Positions 8,016-14,513 of a stretch of DNA of 17,108 nt are shown one piece after another. Made by a program: the position numbers and the translations under genes. Each line of letters opens with the position of its first letter. Position 1 is the stretch's first letter. The stretch is from assembly GCA_003167305.1 (NCBI GenBank), contig PMTP01000175.1, forward strand, positions 1 through 17,108. Reading direction: 5' to 3'. The stretch is from Acidobacteriaceae bacterium (GTDB lineage: Bacteria > Acidobacteriota > Terriglobia > Terriglobales > Acidobacteriaceae). The notes under the pieces were generated by a model, which saw nothing but the letters and a program-made list of their open reading frames with translations, was not told the origin of the DNA and searched no databases.

Positions 8016-9980
8016 CTAGGGCTTCGTTCCCTGGCCTTCTTTGATGGTTACGATGCGGTCAACCTGCGGAGCCGGGAAATGCTCCGTCGCGCCGCTAGGC
8101 CAATGCACTTCGATCTCATCGATGACTGTCGCGTCACCAAGCCCAAAGTGCAATCGCGGATCGCTCGTGGATGCATAACTTCCTCCGGAAAGCACATCGC
8201 CGCGCTGACGCATTTTGTTGGCGGTAAGATAAACGATTGCGCCGACGGCGTCCCGCGGACTCTTCGCTCCGCCGATCAGCTTGAACTCGATCCAGTGGTG
8301 CTTGTCGGGCGAGACGTTGCGCAGCAGTGCCGGAACGCCATCCATCACATTGATCACCACGTCGAGCTTGCCGTCGTTGAAGAGGTCGCCCACTGCCAGT
8401 CCGCGACCCACATAAGTCTGTGCCAGAGCGGTTCCCTCAACCGCCGGAACCAGGTCGAAACGCTTGCCTTCGATGTTATGAAAGAGCAGCGGGCGCTGGG
8501 CGAAGCTGGTTCCCCAAGGTTCCTTGTCCACTATGGGGTAAACGTGCCCGTTGGCGACAATCAGGTCCTCCCAGCCGTCATTGTCGTAGTCAAAGAAGGC
8601 GTCGCCCCAGCCGAGGAAGGGAACCGTCGGTTCGGCAATCCCCAGCTGATAACTGATGTCGGTGAAGTTAGCGTCGCCATCGTTGCGGTAGAGCGGGTTG
8701 TAATCGTCGGAGAAGGTGGTGTTATAGAGATCGACCAGGCCATTGTTCTGGTAGTCGCCGGCGGCGATGCCCATCGTGGCAGTTTCCCGACCGTTTTCGT
8801 TTAGAGCATAACCAGAGGCGTAGCTGATATCCTCAAAGGTGCCATCGCCCTTGTTGAGATAGAGATAATTCGGGGTCGAGTCATTGCCTACCAGAAGGTC
8901 GGGCCGGCCATCGTTATTCACATCGACGAAGAGCGAAGTCAGGCCATAGTATCCATTCTTGTCGGCCACGCCCGCCTTTTCACTGACATCCATAAATGTT
9001 CCGTCGCCGTTGTTATGAAAGAGATGATCCGGCTCGCCTTGCAGGCCTCGCGGTCCGCACATCACGTTTTCGCCGCGGAACTGACAGAAACTATAAGCTA
9101 CACCCTTGTCGCCCGATGCAGGCTGATTCGCCAGGTCATAATGAACGTAGCCGGGAACAAACAGGTCCAGCCTGCCATCGCCGTCATAGTCTCCCCAAGT
9201 AGCTCCAGTTGACCAGTTACCCAGAGCAACGCCGGCTTTTTCGGCCATGTCGGTAAATGTTCCATCATGATTATTGTGATAGAGCCTGTTCTTGCCGAAG
9301 TTAGTAACATAGATATCCGGCCAGCCGTCGTTGTCGTAATCGGCAACCGCGCACCCGAAGCCCCAGCGGCCGTTGGCTACTCCTGCCTTTTCCGCCACAT
9401 TGGTGAAGGTGCCGTCATGATTGTTATGGAAGAGTGCGGCCTTGGGAGGAGCCGTCTTGCCACTCTCGGCATCATAAGTGGATCCATTTACCAGATAAAT
9501 GTCCAGCCAGCCGTCATTGTCATAATCCAAAAGGCATACGCCCGATCCGTTGGCCTCGATGATGAATTTCTTTTCCGGCGTGCCCATCACGTGCTTCCAC
9601 GTAGTCAGGCCGGCCTGGCGGGCAATGTCTTTGAAGAGGACGGGGCCGTCTTTGACATAACCGCCAGCGGTGATCGGCCGATGTTCGGAGTCAAGGACCG
9701 CAGCATGCGCGCCTCCGGTGTTGACACCGCCGACGGCGGAAGGCTGTCCACCCTCGCGGGGCTTGTCGGACTGTGTATCGGCGGTGTGCGAGTCCGGCGT
9801 GGTGGACTGCGCAACCAAACCGCGCGAAGCCGCGGCCAGTGCGATGCAGATTACCATCGCAGTGAGCCTGCAAACCAGTCTTCGTTTGGCGAAGAGTTGA
9901 AATCCTCCATCCCACAAGACAAACGCGCTGTGTTGCGGGGACGGAGAAGTCGAGAGTTGCTGGGGAAGTAGCAAGATCAT
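8016..9980 (-). CDS. CRTAC/ASPIC-UnbV FG-GAP repeat protein, copy A
   Basis: A 654-aa exported FG-GAP/VCBS propeller protein, first gene of the minus-strand cluster. ATG at 9980 has GGAG five nt upstream. The signal helix is preceded by a long N-region (AKRRLVCRLTAMVICIALAAASRGLVAQ, near residues 31-58), so an internal start such as Met42 is possible. The loops DYDNDGWLD, DYDNDGWPD, DYDGDGRLD, DVNNDGRPD, DYQNNGLVD, DYDNDGWED and DLFNDGKLD are all more intact than in copy B. Paired cysteines appear in FCQFRGENVMCGPRGL. The C-terminal ASPIC/UnbV domain ends with IEVHWPSGATEHF. Family members are usually surface or periplasmic and poorly characterised. The stop lies 73 bp before the cytochrome start, which fits one operon. 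Confidence 0.92.
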   Translation of the reverse strand: MILLLPQQLSTSPSPQHSAFVLWDGGFQLFAKRRLVCRLTAMVICIALAAASRGLVAQSTTPDSHTADTQSDKPREGGQPSAVGGVNTGGAHAAVLDSEHRPITAGGYVKDGPVLFKDIARQAGLTTWKHVMGTPEKKFIIEANGSGVCLLDYDNDGWLDIYLVNGSTYDAESGKTAPPKAALFHNNHDGTFTNVAEKAGVANGRWGFGCAVADYDNDGWPDIYVTNFGKNRLYHNNHDGTFTDMAEKAGVALGNWSTGATWGDYDGDGRLDLFVPGYVHYDLANQPASGDKGVAYSFCQFRGENVMCGPRGLQGEPDHLFHNNGDGTFMDVSEKAGVADKNGYYGLTSLFVDVNNDGRPDLLVGNDSTPNYLYLNKGDGTFEDISYASGYALNENGRETATMGIAAGDYQNNGLVDLYNTTFSDDYNPLYRNDGDANFTDISYQLGIAEPTVPFLGWGDAFFDYDNDGWEDLIVANGHVYPIVDKEPWGTSFAQRPLLFHNIEGKRFDLVPAVEGTALAQTYVGRGLAVGDLFNDGKLDVVINVMDGVPALLRNVSPDKHHWIEFKLIGGAKSPRDAVGAIVYLTANKMRQRGDVLSGGSYASTSDPRLHFGLGDATVIDEIEVHWPSGATEHFPAPQVDRIVTIKEGQGTKP

Positions 9981-10190
9981 CGGGTCTCCACGGGTTGGAA
10001 CGTCCTAACAATACTAGATGCAGCGGCCTATCGAATTCATCCCTTTGGTGGAGGCTACTCAACGCGAAGGTGCTCCAATGGAGCGCGGCGCCGGACTTTC
10101 AGTCAGGGGAGAGCAAGGCAGAAGAAAGTTGCGCCATAGGAAGTCGGTTGCCTTGTGCCCATAGAAATATTTTCTATTGAGAAACAGGGC
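9981..10190. promoter_or_regulatory. Upstream region of the FG-GAP/cytochrome cluster, with AT-rich palindrome
   Basis: This should hold the promoter for the minus-strand cluster, but I see no convincing -35/-10 pair. The clearest structure is the 17-bp palindrome ATAGAAA-TAT-TTTCTAT at 10161-10177, about 180 bp upstream of the first gene, next to the MITE-like element. It could be an operator. No gene is evident here. Confidence 0.35.
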
Positions 10191-10321
10191 GCTAGTGTTT
10201 AGACCATATGAATTTGTAATGATTCATGGACAAGCGCGGGCGAGGACGCCCGCACAACAGCCGGTCTGGAGACCGGCGCTACATTCCAGAGATTACACAA
10301 TCACACGGTCTAAGTACTAGC
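10191..10321. mobile_element. MITE-like element with 30-bp imperfect terminal inverted repeats
   Basis: The first 30 bases (10191-10220, beginning GCTAGTGTTTAGACC) match the reverse complement of the last 30 (10292-10321, beginning GCTAGTACTTAGACC) at 24 of 30 positions. Between them lie two GC-rich hairpins and no coding sequence. The total length is 131 bp. CTAG at both outer edges could be a 4-bp target duplication, but CTAG is itself palindromic, so this is equivocal. The structure fits a non-autonomous miniature element mobilised in trans. The copy number is unknown without the rest of the genome. Confidence 0.6.
10236..10277. repeat. Tandem REP-like double hairpin
   Basis: Hairpin 1 is GCGGGCG-AGGA-CGCCCGC (10236-10253). 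Hairpin 2 is GCCGGTC-TGGA-GACCGGC (10260-10277). Each has a perfect 7-bp stem and a 4-nt loop ending in GGA, joined by the six-base linker ACAACA. The arrangement resembles the REP/BIME-like palindromes scattered between genes in many bacterial genomes. Confidence 0.7.
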
Positions 10322-10387
10322 CGTGTCAAGCTTTGGAAGCCACTTCAAATGCCAGGTTTCCGGTAGATAATTCCGTTGCAGCCGCTT

Positions 10388-10411
10388 GCCTATTGCGATC
10401 AATCAATAGGC
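10388..10411 (-). terminator. Stem-loop just after the zinc-ribbon gene
   Basis: The arms GCCTATTG (10388-10395) and CAATAGGC (10404-10411) form a perfect 8-bp stem with an 8-nt loop, starting two bases past the minus-strand stop codon. No T-run follows on the minus strand, so it is a weak intrinsic terminator at best. It may protect the transcript 3' end. Confidence 0.4.
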
Positions 10412-10413
10412 TT

Positions 10414-10632
10414 TCAATGCGATTGGCCTGCGGGAGGGTCGGGGGCTTGGTCGTGCGATTGGCCCGCGTCAGGCGAGCTCCTCTTCTTGCCCCGGGCTCG
10501 GAGCAAGTATTCTGCCAGGCAGCTGGAGCATCGCCATGGATAGTAGCCGAACAGTGGAGCGAGCCACTTGCGCAGGAATCCTCTCCTGGTCATCCGGCGC
10601 ATTCGATGGCTGTGACATCTCGCACAAATCAT
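10414..10632 (-). CDS. Small zinc-ribbon-like protein
   Basis: A 72-aa protein with two CxxC knuckles (C3/C6 in MICARC and C35/C38 in WRCSSC) separated by a basic linker with RRMTRRGFLRKWLAPLFG. This is the shape of a short cytoplasmic zinc ribbon. ATG at 10632 is preceded by GGAG at a 9-nt spacing, which supports real translation. The last 20 residues contain AGQSH twice because a 15-bp direct repeat (10418-10432 and 10454-10468, one mismatch) lies in the gene. It stands alone, divergent from the ilvA leader. Similar short 'CPRC...RCxxC' proteins are, to my recollection, common in Acidobacteriota. The function is unknown. Confidence 0.6.
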   Translation of the reverse strand: MICARCHSHRMRRMTRRGFLRKWLAPLFGYYPWRCSSCLAEYLLRARGKKRSSPDAGQSHDQAPDPPAGQSH

Positions 10633-10802
10633 TTGTGTTCACTCCGGCAAGTGATTCGAAGAGCTACCGCTAACAATATTACATACAACGTCCCAAAATG
10701 TTCTTGGAAAAAATATTCTATATTCAACGGCCTTGGTTGTGGTTCTGGCATCGGTTGGCAGTCCGCCGGGGCGGTCGAAGACCTTTGCCACATTCTGCGT
10801 TC

Positions 10803-10832
10803 TTGACGCGCCCCTTGCTTCTCTGCTTTACT
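10803..10832 (+). promoter_or_regulatory. Candidate sigma70 promoter for ilvA leader
   Basis: TTGACG (10803-10808), an 18-bp spacer and TTTACT (10827-10832). Transcription starting near 10839 would give a leader of about 240 nt before ilvA. The -10 match is modest (4 of 6), so this is a suggestion. Confidence 0.3.
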
Positions 10833-10986
10833 TCAATCAGCGTCATGCACACTTCCTGCGCCAACGCGAACGTCCCATCAGTCCGGCGCACCGCCATGCC
10901 GAGGCCTTCCATGCGAATTACCGGCACCAATGCGCACGCGGGAAAGGAAGCCTGACGAACCGGAAAGCTGGAATGCAGCACCCAGG

Positions 10987-11018
10987 CCACCACCCGCGAG
11001 CGCGGCTGGTGGTTTTTT
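10987..11018 (+). terminator. Intrinsic terminator / attenuator in ilvA leader
   Basis: CCACCA and TGGTGG form six pairs, then one C-C mismatch, then four more pairs closed by a GAGC tetraloop (10987-11012), followed directly by six T (11013-11018). It is a strong plus-strand intrinsic terminator 63 nt before the ilvA start, with no plus-strand gene upstream, so attenuation of ilvA is the natural reading. A 14-codon frame at 10911-10955 (MRITGTNAHAGKEA, GAGG 6 nt upstream) could be a leader peptide. It has only one Ile and two Thr codons, so the sensing mechanism is open. The rest of 10633-11081 shows no convincing gene. Confidence 0.6.
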
Positions 11019-11081
11019 CATCTCCAGCCCCGCTTTCAGTTGCTTTTCATCCCGCATTTGTCTCAACCAAGGAGGCACATT

Positions 11082-12296
11082 TTGGAATCCGTCACCCTTA
11101 CCAGCATCCAGACGGCGCGCGCGCGCATCGGCGACGCTATTTACGTCTCTCCCTGCCAGCTCTCCAGCGACCTGTCGGAGTTGACCGGCCTGCCGCTGCA
11201 CCTGAAGCTGGAAAACCTGCAACGCACCGGGTCCTTCAAAGAGCGCGGCGCGCTGAACAAGCTGCTCACCCTTAGCCAGGCAGAGCGGGAGCACGGGGTG
11301 ATCACCGCCAGCGCCGGCAACCACGCCCAGGGCGTCGCCTTCCACGCCGCGGCGCGCGGCATTCGCGCGCAGATCGTGATGCCGCTGGCCACCCCGCAGA
11401 TCAAAGTCGCGGCCACGCGGGGCTTCGGCGCGGATGTTGTCCTGCACGGCTCCAATTACGACGAGGCCTGCGAGGAGGCCCTGCGCCGCCGCCTCGAAGA
11501 GGGCCGCACCTTCATCCATCCCTTCGACGACGCGGAGATCATCAACGGCCAGGGCACCATCGGCCTGGAACTGCTGGAGCAGGTGCCCGACCTGGAAGCC
11601 GTGGTCGTCCCCATCGGCGGCGGCGGACTGATCAGCGGCGTGGCCTGCGCGCTCAAGGAGACCAACCCCAGGATTCGCGTCATCGGCGTCGAGCCGGAGA
11701 AACTGCCCTCGATGCTGCGCGCCCGCGAGGCCGGCGCTCCGGTCACCCTCAACGCCGAAGCCACGGTCGCCGACGGCATCGCCGTCCGCCGGGCCGGCGA
11801 CCTGACCCTCCCCCTGGTCTCCCGCTACGTCGATGAGATTGTCACCGTGGACGACGAGGAGATCGCCAGCGCCATTCTCATGCTGCTGGAGCACGAAAAG
11901 ACTCTGGCCGAGGGCGCGGGCGCAGCCGCCCTGGCCGCTCTGCTTCAGTCCAAGACGAATCTCCGCCAGCGCCGCACCGTGGTCCTGGTCTCGGGCGGCA
12001 ATATCGACGTGACGCTGCTGGCCAAGATCATCGAGCGCGGCCTGGTCAAGGACGGCCGCCTGCTGCGCATCCGCGTTCAACTCCACGACCGCCCCGGCGC
12101 GCTGCTTGGCCTGATTCAGATTCTGGCCCGCGAACGCGCCAACATCGTCGAAACCATTCACAATCGCGCTTATTACGGCGTCAACCTGGGCGAAACCGTG
12201 ATCGACGTAACCCTTGAAACCCGCGGCGCATCCCACATCACCGCCATCAGCCACGCCCTGCTCGAAGCCGGCTTCAGCTTCGAGCGCATTCAGTAG
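11082..12296 (+). CDS. ilvA: Threonine ammonia-lyase (threonine dehydratase) with ACT domain
   Basis: A cytoplasmic PLP enzyme that deaminates L-threonine to 2-oxobutanoate, the first committed step to isoleucine. The start is TTG at 11082, chosen because AAGGAGG ends 6 nt upstream. The product is 404 aa. Visible motifs: PLP lysine in [10 protein letters not shown] (Lys53), substrate loop SAGNHAQG (77-84), phosphate-binding GGGGLISG (179-186), SGGN (304-307), and a single C-terminal ACT domain (328-404, [14 protein letters not shown]). The length and single ACT match the medium/TdcB-plus-ACT class rather than the 500-aa E. coli IlvA. ACT domains usually bind amino-acid effectors. A terminator hairpin upstream suggests attenuation. 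The stop lies 8 nt before the next gene, so the two are co-transcribed. Confidence 0.95.
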   Translation: MESVTLTSIQTARARIGDAIYVSPCQLSSDLSELTGLPLHLKLENLQRTGSFKERGALNKLLTLSQAEREHGVITASAGNHAQGVAFHAAARGIRAQIVMPLATPQIKVAATRGFGADVVLHGSNYDEACEEALRRRLEEGRTFIHPFDDAEIINGQGTIGLELLEQVPDLEAVVVPIGGGGLISGVACALKETNPRIRVIGVEPEKLPSMLRAREAGAPVTLNAEATVADGIAVRRAGDLTLPLVSRYVDEIVTVDDEEIASAILMLLEHEKTLAEGAGAAALAALLQSKTNLRQRRTVVLVSGGNIDVTLLAKIIERGLVKDGRLLRIRVQLHDRPGALLGLIQILARERANIVETIHNRAYYGVNLGETVIDVTLETRGASHITAISHALLEAGFSFERIQ

Positions 12297-12304
12297 GAGT
12301 CCTC

Positions 12305-12940
12305 ATGTACACGCCCGGATTCAACCAGATCGCCGACCGCGCCGTTCTCATCGAGGCCATGCAGGCATACTCCTTCGCCATTCTCTTCGGCCCACAATCG
12401 ACTCCAGAATCCGCGGCGCCGCTGGCCGCTACGCACCTGCCGCTGGTGGTGAAAGATTTGGGCCCGCACGGCCTGCTCGAAGGCCACTTCGCCCGCGCCA
12501 ATCGCCATTGGCAGGCCCTCGCCGGACGCGATACGCTGGCCGTCTTCGCTGGCCCGCACAGCTACGTCTCGCCCGCGCTCTACGTCGATCCGCTCTCGGT
12601 TCCCACCTGGAACTACATTGCCGTCCACGCCTACGGAACTCTGGAGCTGGTGGACGATGAGGCGGGCAAGGAGGCCCTGCTGGCTGGCCTAATCCACGTG
12701 CATGAGCCGGCCTTCGCGGAAAAATGGCGCGCGATGCCCGGCGATTTCCGCCGCTCGATGCTCGCCGGGATCGTCGGCTTCCGCATCGCCATCCAGCGCA
12801 TCGAAGGCAAGTTCAAGCTCAGCCAGAACCGCGACGAAACCGAGCGCGGGAACGTCCAGGCCGCCCACGTCGCAGGAACCGCCGATCAGCTGGCCATGGC
12901 CACTTGGATGAAGCGGCTGGAAATGAATGGTATCAGTTGA
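12305..12940 (+). CDS. paiB: PaiB-like FMN-binding negative regulator family protein
   Basis: A 211-aa cytoplasmic protein of the PaiB/split-barrel flavin-binding family; in Bacillus, PaiB is linked to repression of sporulation and protease genes. Family motifs in order: HLPLVV (44-49), GHFARANRHW (60-69), FAGPHSYVSP (81-90), VPTWNY (99-104), IVGFRI (156-161), IEGKFKLSQN (166-175). The Shine-Dalgarno TAGGAG overlaps the ilvA stop codon, so translation is coupled to ilvA. This pairing suggests a link to amino-acid metabolism rather than sporulation. DNA binding has weak support in the family, and an FMN/FAD-dependent enzyme role is possible. The 3' end overlaps the operator of the next operon. 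Confidence 0.9.
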   Translation: MYTPGFNQIADRAVLIEAMQAYSFAILFGPQSTPESAAPLAATHLPLVVKDLGPHGLLEGHFARANRHWQALAGRDTLAVFAGPHSYVSPALYVDPLSVPTWNYIAVHAYGTLELVDDEAGKEALLAGLIHVHEPAFAEKWRAMPGDFRRSMLAGIVGFRIAIQRIEGKFKLSQNRDETERGNVQAAHVAGTADQLAMATWMKRLEMNGIS

Positions 12941-12966
12941 TACCTCAATTGCGGTACAATGATACC
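12929..12966 (+). promoter_or_regulatory. Operator/promoter of the Xre-RES toxin-antitoxin operon
   Basis: GGTATCA-GT-TGATACC (12929-12944) is a perfect 7-bp-arm palindrome. A second, imperfect one, GGTACAA-TGATACC (12953-12966), is centred 23 bp (about two helical turns) downstream. A -10-like TACAAT (12955-12960) sits inside the second site. The antitoxin ATG follows at 12978 behind GGAGG. The layout fits autorepression by the antitoxin or toxin-antitoxin complex. The first palindrome overlaps the stop of the preceding gene. No good -35 is visible. Confidence 0.65.
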
Positions 12967-12977
12967 GGAGGCCCAAG

Positions 12978-13409
12978 ATGATGCAGCCCGGCCATGTTGC
13001 CGATGTGATGGGGGGAGTGGCGATTCTCGGCAGCCGAGTCCTCTCCACGCAGGATTTGGAAGCCGCTGTCGTTACAGGGCTGCCCAAGCGTGCCCTCCGG
13101 CTTACGCTGGCGCGCGGTTGTGCCTCGGCCCAGCACGCCCGCGCTTTGCTCTATCGTGTTGTTTCTGAGGCTACTTACAAACGCCGGAGCAGGCTCACCG
13201 CTGCGGAAAGCGAGCGCACCGAGCGGCTCGCCAGGGTGATCGCCGCCGCCGAGTACGTCTGGGATAACCGCGACGACGCCCGCGAATGGCTCACGAAGCC
13301 GCACCCTGAGCTGGAAGGCCGTCCGCCCCTGGAGGCCGCTCTGACCGAACTGGGTGCTCGCCGCGCCGAAGAGTTGCTCGACCGCCTCTTTTATGGCATT
13401 CCTGCCTGA
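12978..13409 (+). CDS. Xre/MbcA/ParS-type antitoxin (DUF2384)
   Basis: A 143-aa antitoxin for the following RES toxin. The N-terminal helical DNA-binding-like part (about 20-70) leads through the family's RRSRLTAAESERTERLARVIAAA segment to the C-terminal toxin-binding domain with AREWLTKPHPELEGRPPLEAALTELGA, the classic WL...L-G-PL-A-T-E-G pattern. The C-terminus of such antitoxins plugs the toxin active site. GGAGG is 6 nt before the ATG (ATGATG; the second Met is also possible). The stop lies 10 nt before the toxin start I prefer, or overlaps a longer toxin start at 13393. It is probably autoregulated through the upstream palindromes. Confidence 0.9.
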   Translation: MMQPGHVADVMGGVAILGSRVLSTQDLEAAVVTGLPKRALRLTLARGCASAQHARALLYRVVSEATYKRRSRLTAAESERTERLARVIAAAEYVWDNRDDAREWLTKPHPELEGRPPLEAALTELGARRAEELLDRLFYGIPA

Positions 13410-13419
13410 ACTGCCTATT

Positions 13420-13875
13420 ATGCGCTGCTTCCGCATCGGCGACGCCCGCTTCACGCTTCTCGACGGCGGGGGCGCGCGCCTTCACGGCGGCCGCTGGAAC
13501 AGCCCTGGCCGCAGTGTGATTTACGCCGCCGAAACCTACGCCGGCGCAATCCTTGAACTCCTCGTCCATGCCAACCTTAACCGTCTGCCTCACACCCAGG
13601 CCGTTCTCGCCATCGAGATTCCGGATGATCTGGCGATAGAAGATCTTGCCGCCGCCGATCTTCCCGGTTGGAATGCCCCGGACCAGGCCGTCAGCCGTGC
13701 CTTCGGCGACCGCTGGCTTGCCGAAGCTCGCACCGCTGTTCTCGTGGTTCCTTCTCTTGTCACCCAAGGCCGCGAAGACAATATCCTGCTCAATCCCGCA
13801 CACCCGGAGTTCGCGCGCATCACGCACACCCCGCCGGAGCCGGTCGTGTGGGATAAGAGGCTCATAACCGGGTGA
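13420..13875 (+). CDS. RES-domain toxin (NAD+-degrading family)
   Basis: A 151-aa RES toxin. RES toxins such as Mycobacterium MbcT and Sphingobium ParT act on NAD+ or transfer ADP-ribose from it. The motifs present are GARLHGGRWNSPG (Arg25), VIYAAE (Tyr35) and AILELLVH (Glu46). The Arg-Tyr-Glu spacing of 10 and 11 residues matches what I recall for ParT, so the active site looks intact. The C-terminal part has NILLNPAHPEF, also a family hallmark. I use ATG at 13420 because homologues typically begin at this point (MRCFRIGD). ATG at 13393, overlapping the antitoxin by 17 nt, is the alternative; neither has a Shine-Dalgarno, as expected for coupled translation. It converges with pduT, 56 bp away. 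Confidence 0.9.
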   Translation: MRCFRIGDARFTLLDGGGARLHGGRWNSPGRSVIYAAETYAGAILELLVHANLNRLPHTQAVLAIEIPDDLAIEDLAAADLPGWNAPDQAVSRAFGDRWLAEARTAVLVVPSLVTQGREDNILLNPAHPEFARITHTPPEPVVWDKRLITG

Positions 13876-13931
13876 GACCTGTGAAATTGAATCGAGTGAT
13901 CGATCGTGGCAAAGCTGATTCACACGTGCGT

Positions 13932-14492
13932 CTATATGTAGTCGCGGAAGAGTTCCGCCGACGGCGCGGCAATCACGCTCCGGCCCACCAGCATTCCGTC
14001 CTCGGCGGCGACTCTGGAGCCTGCCGCTACGGCTGCCTGCACGCTGGCTACATCGCCGGCCATTATCACAAATCCCTTGCCGCCCAGAGCCATCGCCAGG
14101 TGAACCCGAAGCAGAGTTACGTTGGCGGATTTGACGGCCGCGTCGGCGACCTCGATGATGCTCGCGGCGGAGAAGGTCTCGATGACACCGATCGAGCGCA
14201 ATTGTCTGGGATCAACATCAACGGCGTTGGAGATGGCCGCCAGCACTGCGGGGTGAATGCGCGCGATCTGCCGCCGCTCAATCAGCGACGGACCCGCGGC
14301 AACTCCGCCGGCCTCGACCGCGGCAGCCACCGAGGATACGTCGCCGGAGACCACGATGAGGAACTTCCCCGAGCAGATGCTGCGGGCCATCAGAAGCTGA
14401 ACAGAAGCGGCCTTCAGCATCACATCCTCAACCAGGAAGCCGGTGGCCACGCTGGTTAGCTCGATAAGTCCGATAGAAATGATTTCAGCCAC
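13932..14492 (-). CDS. pduT: Tandem-BMC-domain microcompartment shell protein, PduT-like with Fe-S pore cysteine
   Basis: A 186-aa shell trimer protein with two BMC folds (about 5-90 and 98-180, e.g. SIGLIELTSVATGF and SIGVIETFSAASII). GTG at 14492 is the start because GGAGGAG lies 6 nt upstream; the longer TTG frame at 14507 begins inside that Shine-Dalgarno. Cys40 in SICSGKF aligns with the PduT cysteine (Cys38 in Salmonella, 'CPGKF') that holds a [4Fe-4S] cluster in the trimer pore. The protein should therefore conduct electrons across the shell, in partnership with the adjacent PduS-like flavoprotein. It follows pduS by 21 nt on the same strand. No other shell gene is in the window. Confidence 0.93.
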   Translation of the reverse strand: MAEIISIGLIELTSVATGFLVEDVMLKAASVQLLMARSICSGKFLIVVSGDVSSVAAAVEAGGVAAGPSLIERRQIARIHPAVLAAISNAVDVDPRQLRSIGVIETFSAASIIEVADAAVKSANVTLLRVHLAMALGGKGFVIMAGDVASVQAAVAAGSRVAAEDGMLVGRSVIAAPSAELFRDYI

Positions 14493-14513
14493 GACTGACT
14501 CCTCCAAATTGAC

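Noticed and set aside
10191..10321. CRISPR repeat interpretation of the paired palindromes
   Set aside because: There are only two different hairpins, with no identical repeats and no regular spacers; the terminal inverted repeats point to a mobile element instead.
10724..10993. 89-codon minus-strand frame in the ilvA leader region
   Set aside because: No recognised motif and no good Shine-Dalgarno, and it runs through the terminator hairpin. It could be a remnant, but support is too weak to call.
10987..11081. T-box or known riboswitch upstream of ilvA
   Set aside because: I could not find a T-box core (no AGGGTGGNACCGCG-like sequence) or another recognisable aptamer; only the terminator hairpin is clear.
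10878..12254. 458-codon minus-strand open frame opposite ilvA
   Set aside because: It is antisense to ilvA, which has intact motifs throughout; the translation is Gly/Asp/Ala-rich and resembles no family.
13876..13931. Bidirectional terminator between the RES toxin and pduT
   Set aside because: Only weak partial complementarity (TGTGAA / TTCACA) and no T-run on either side.
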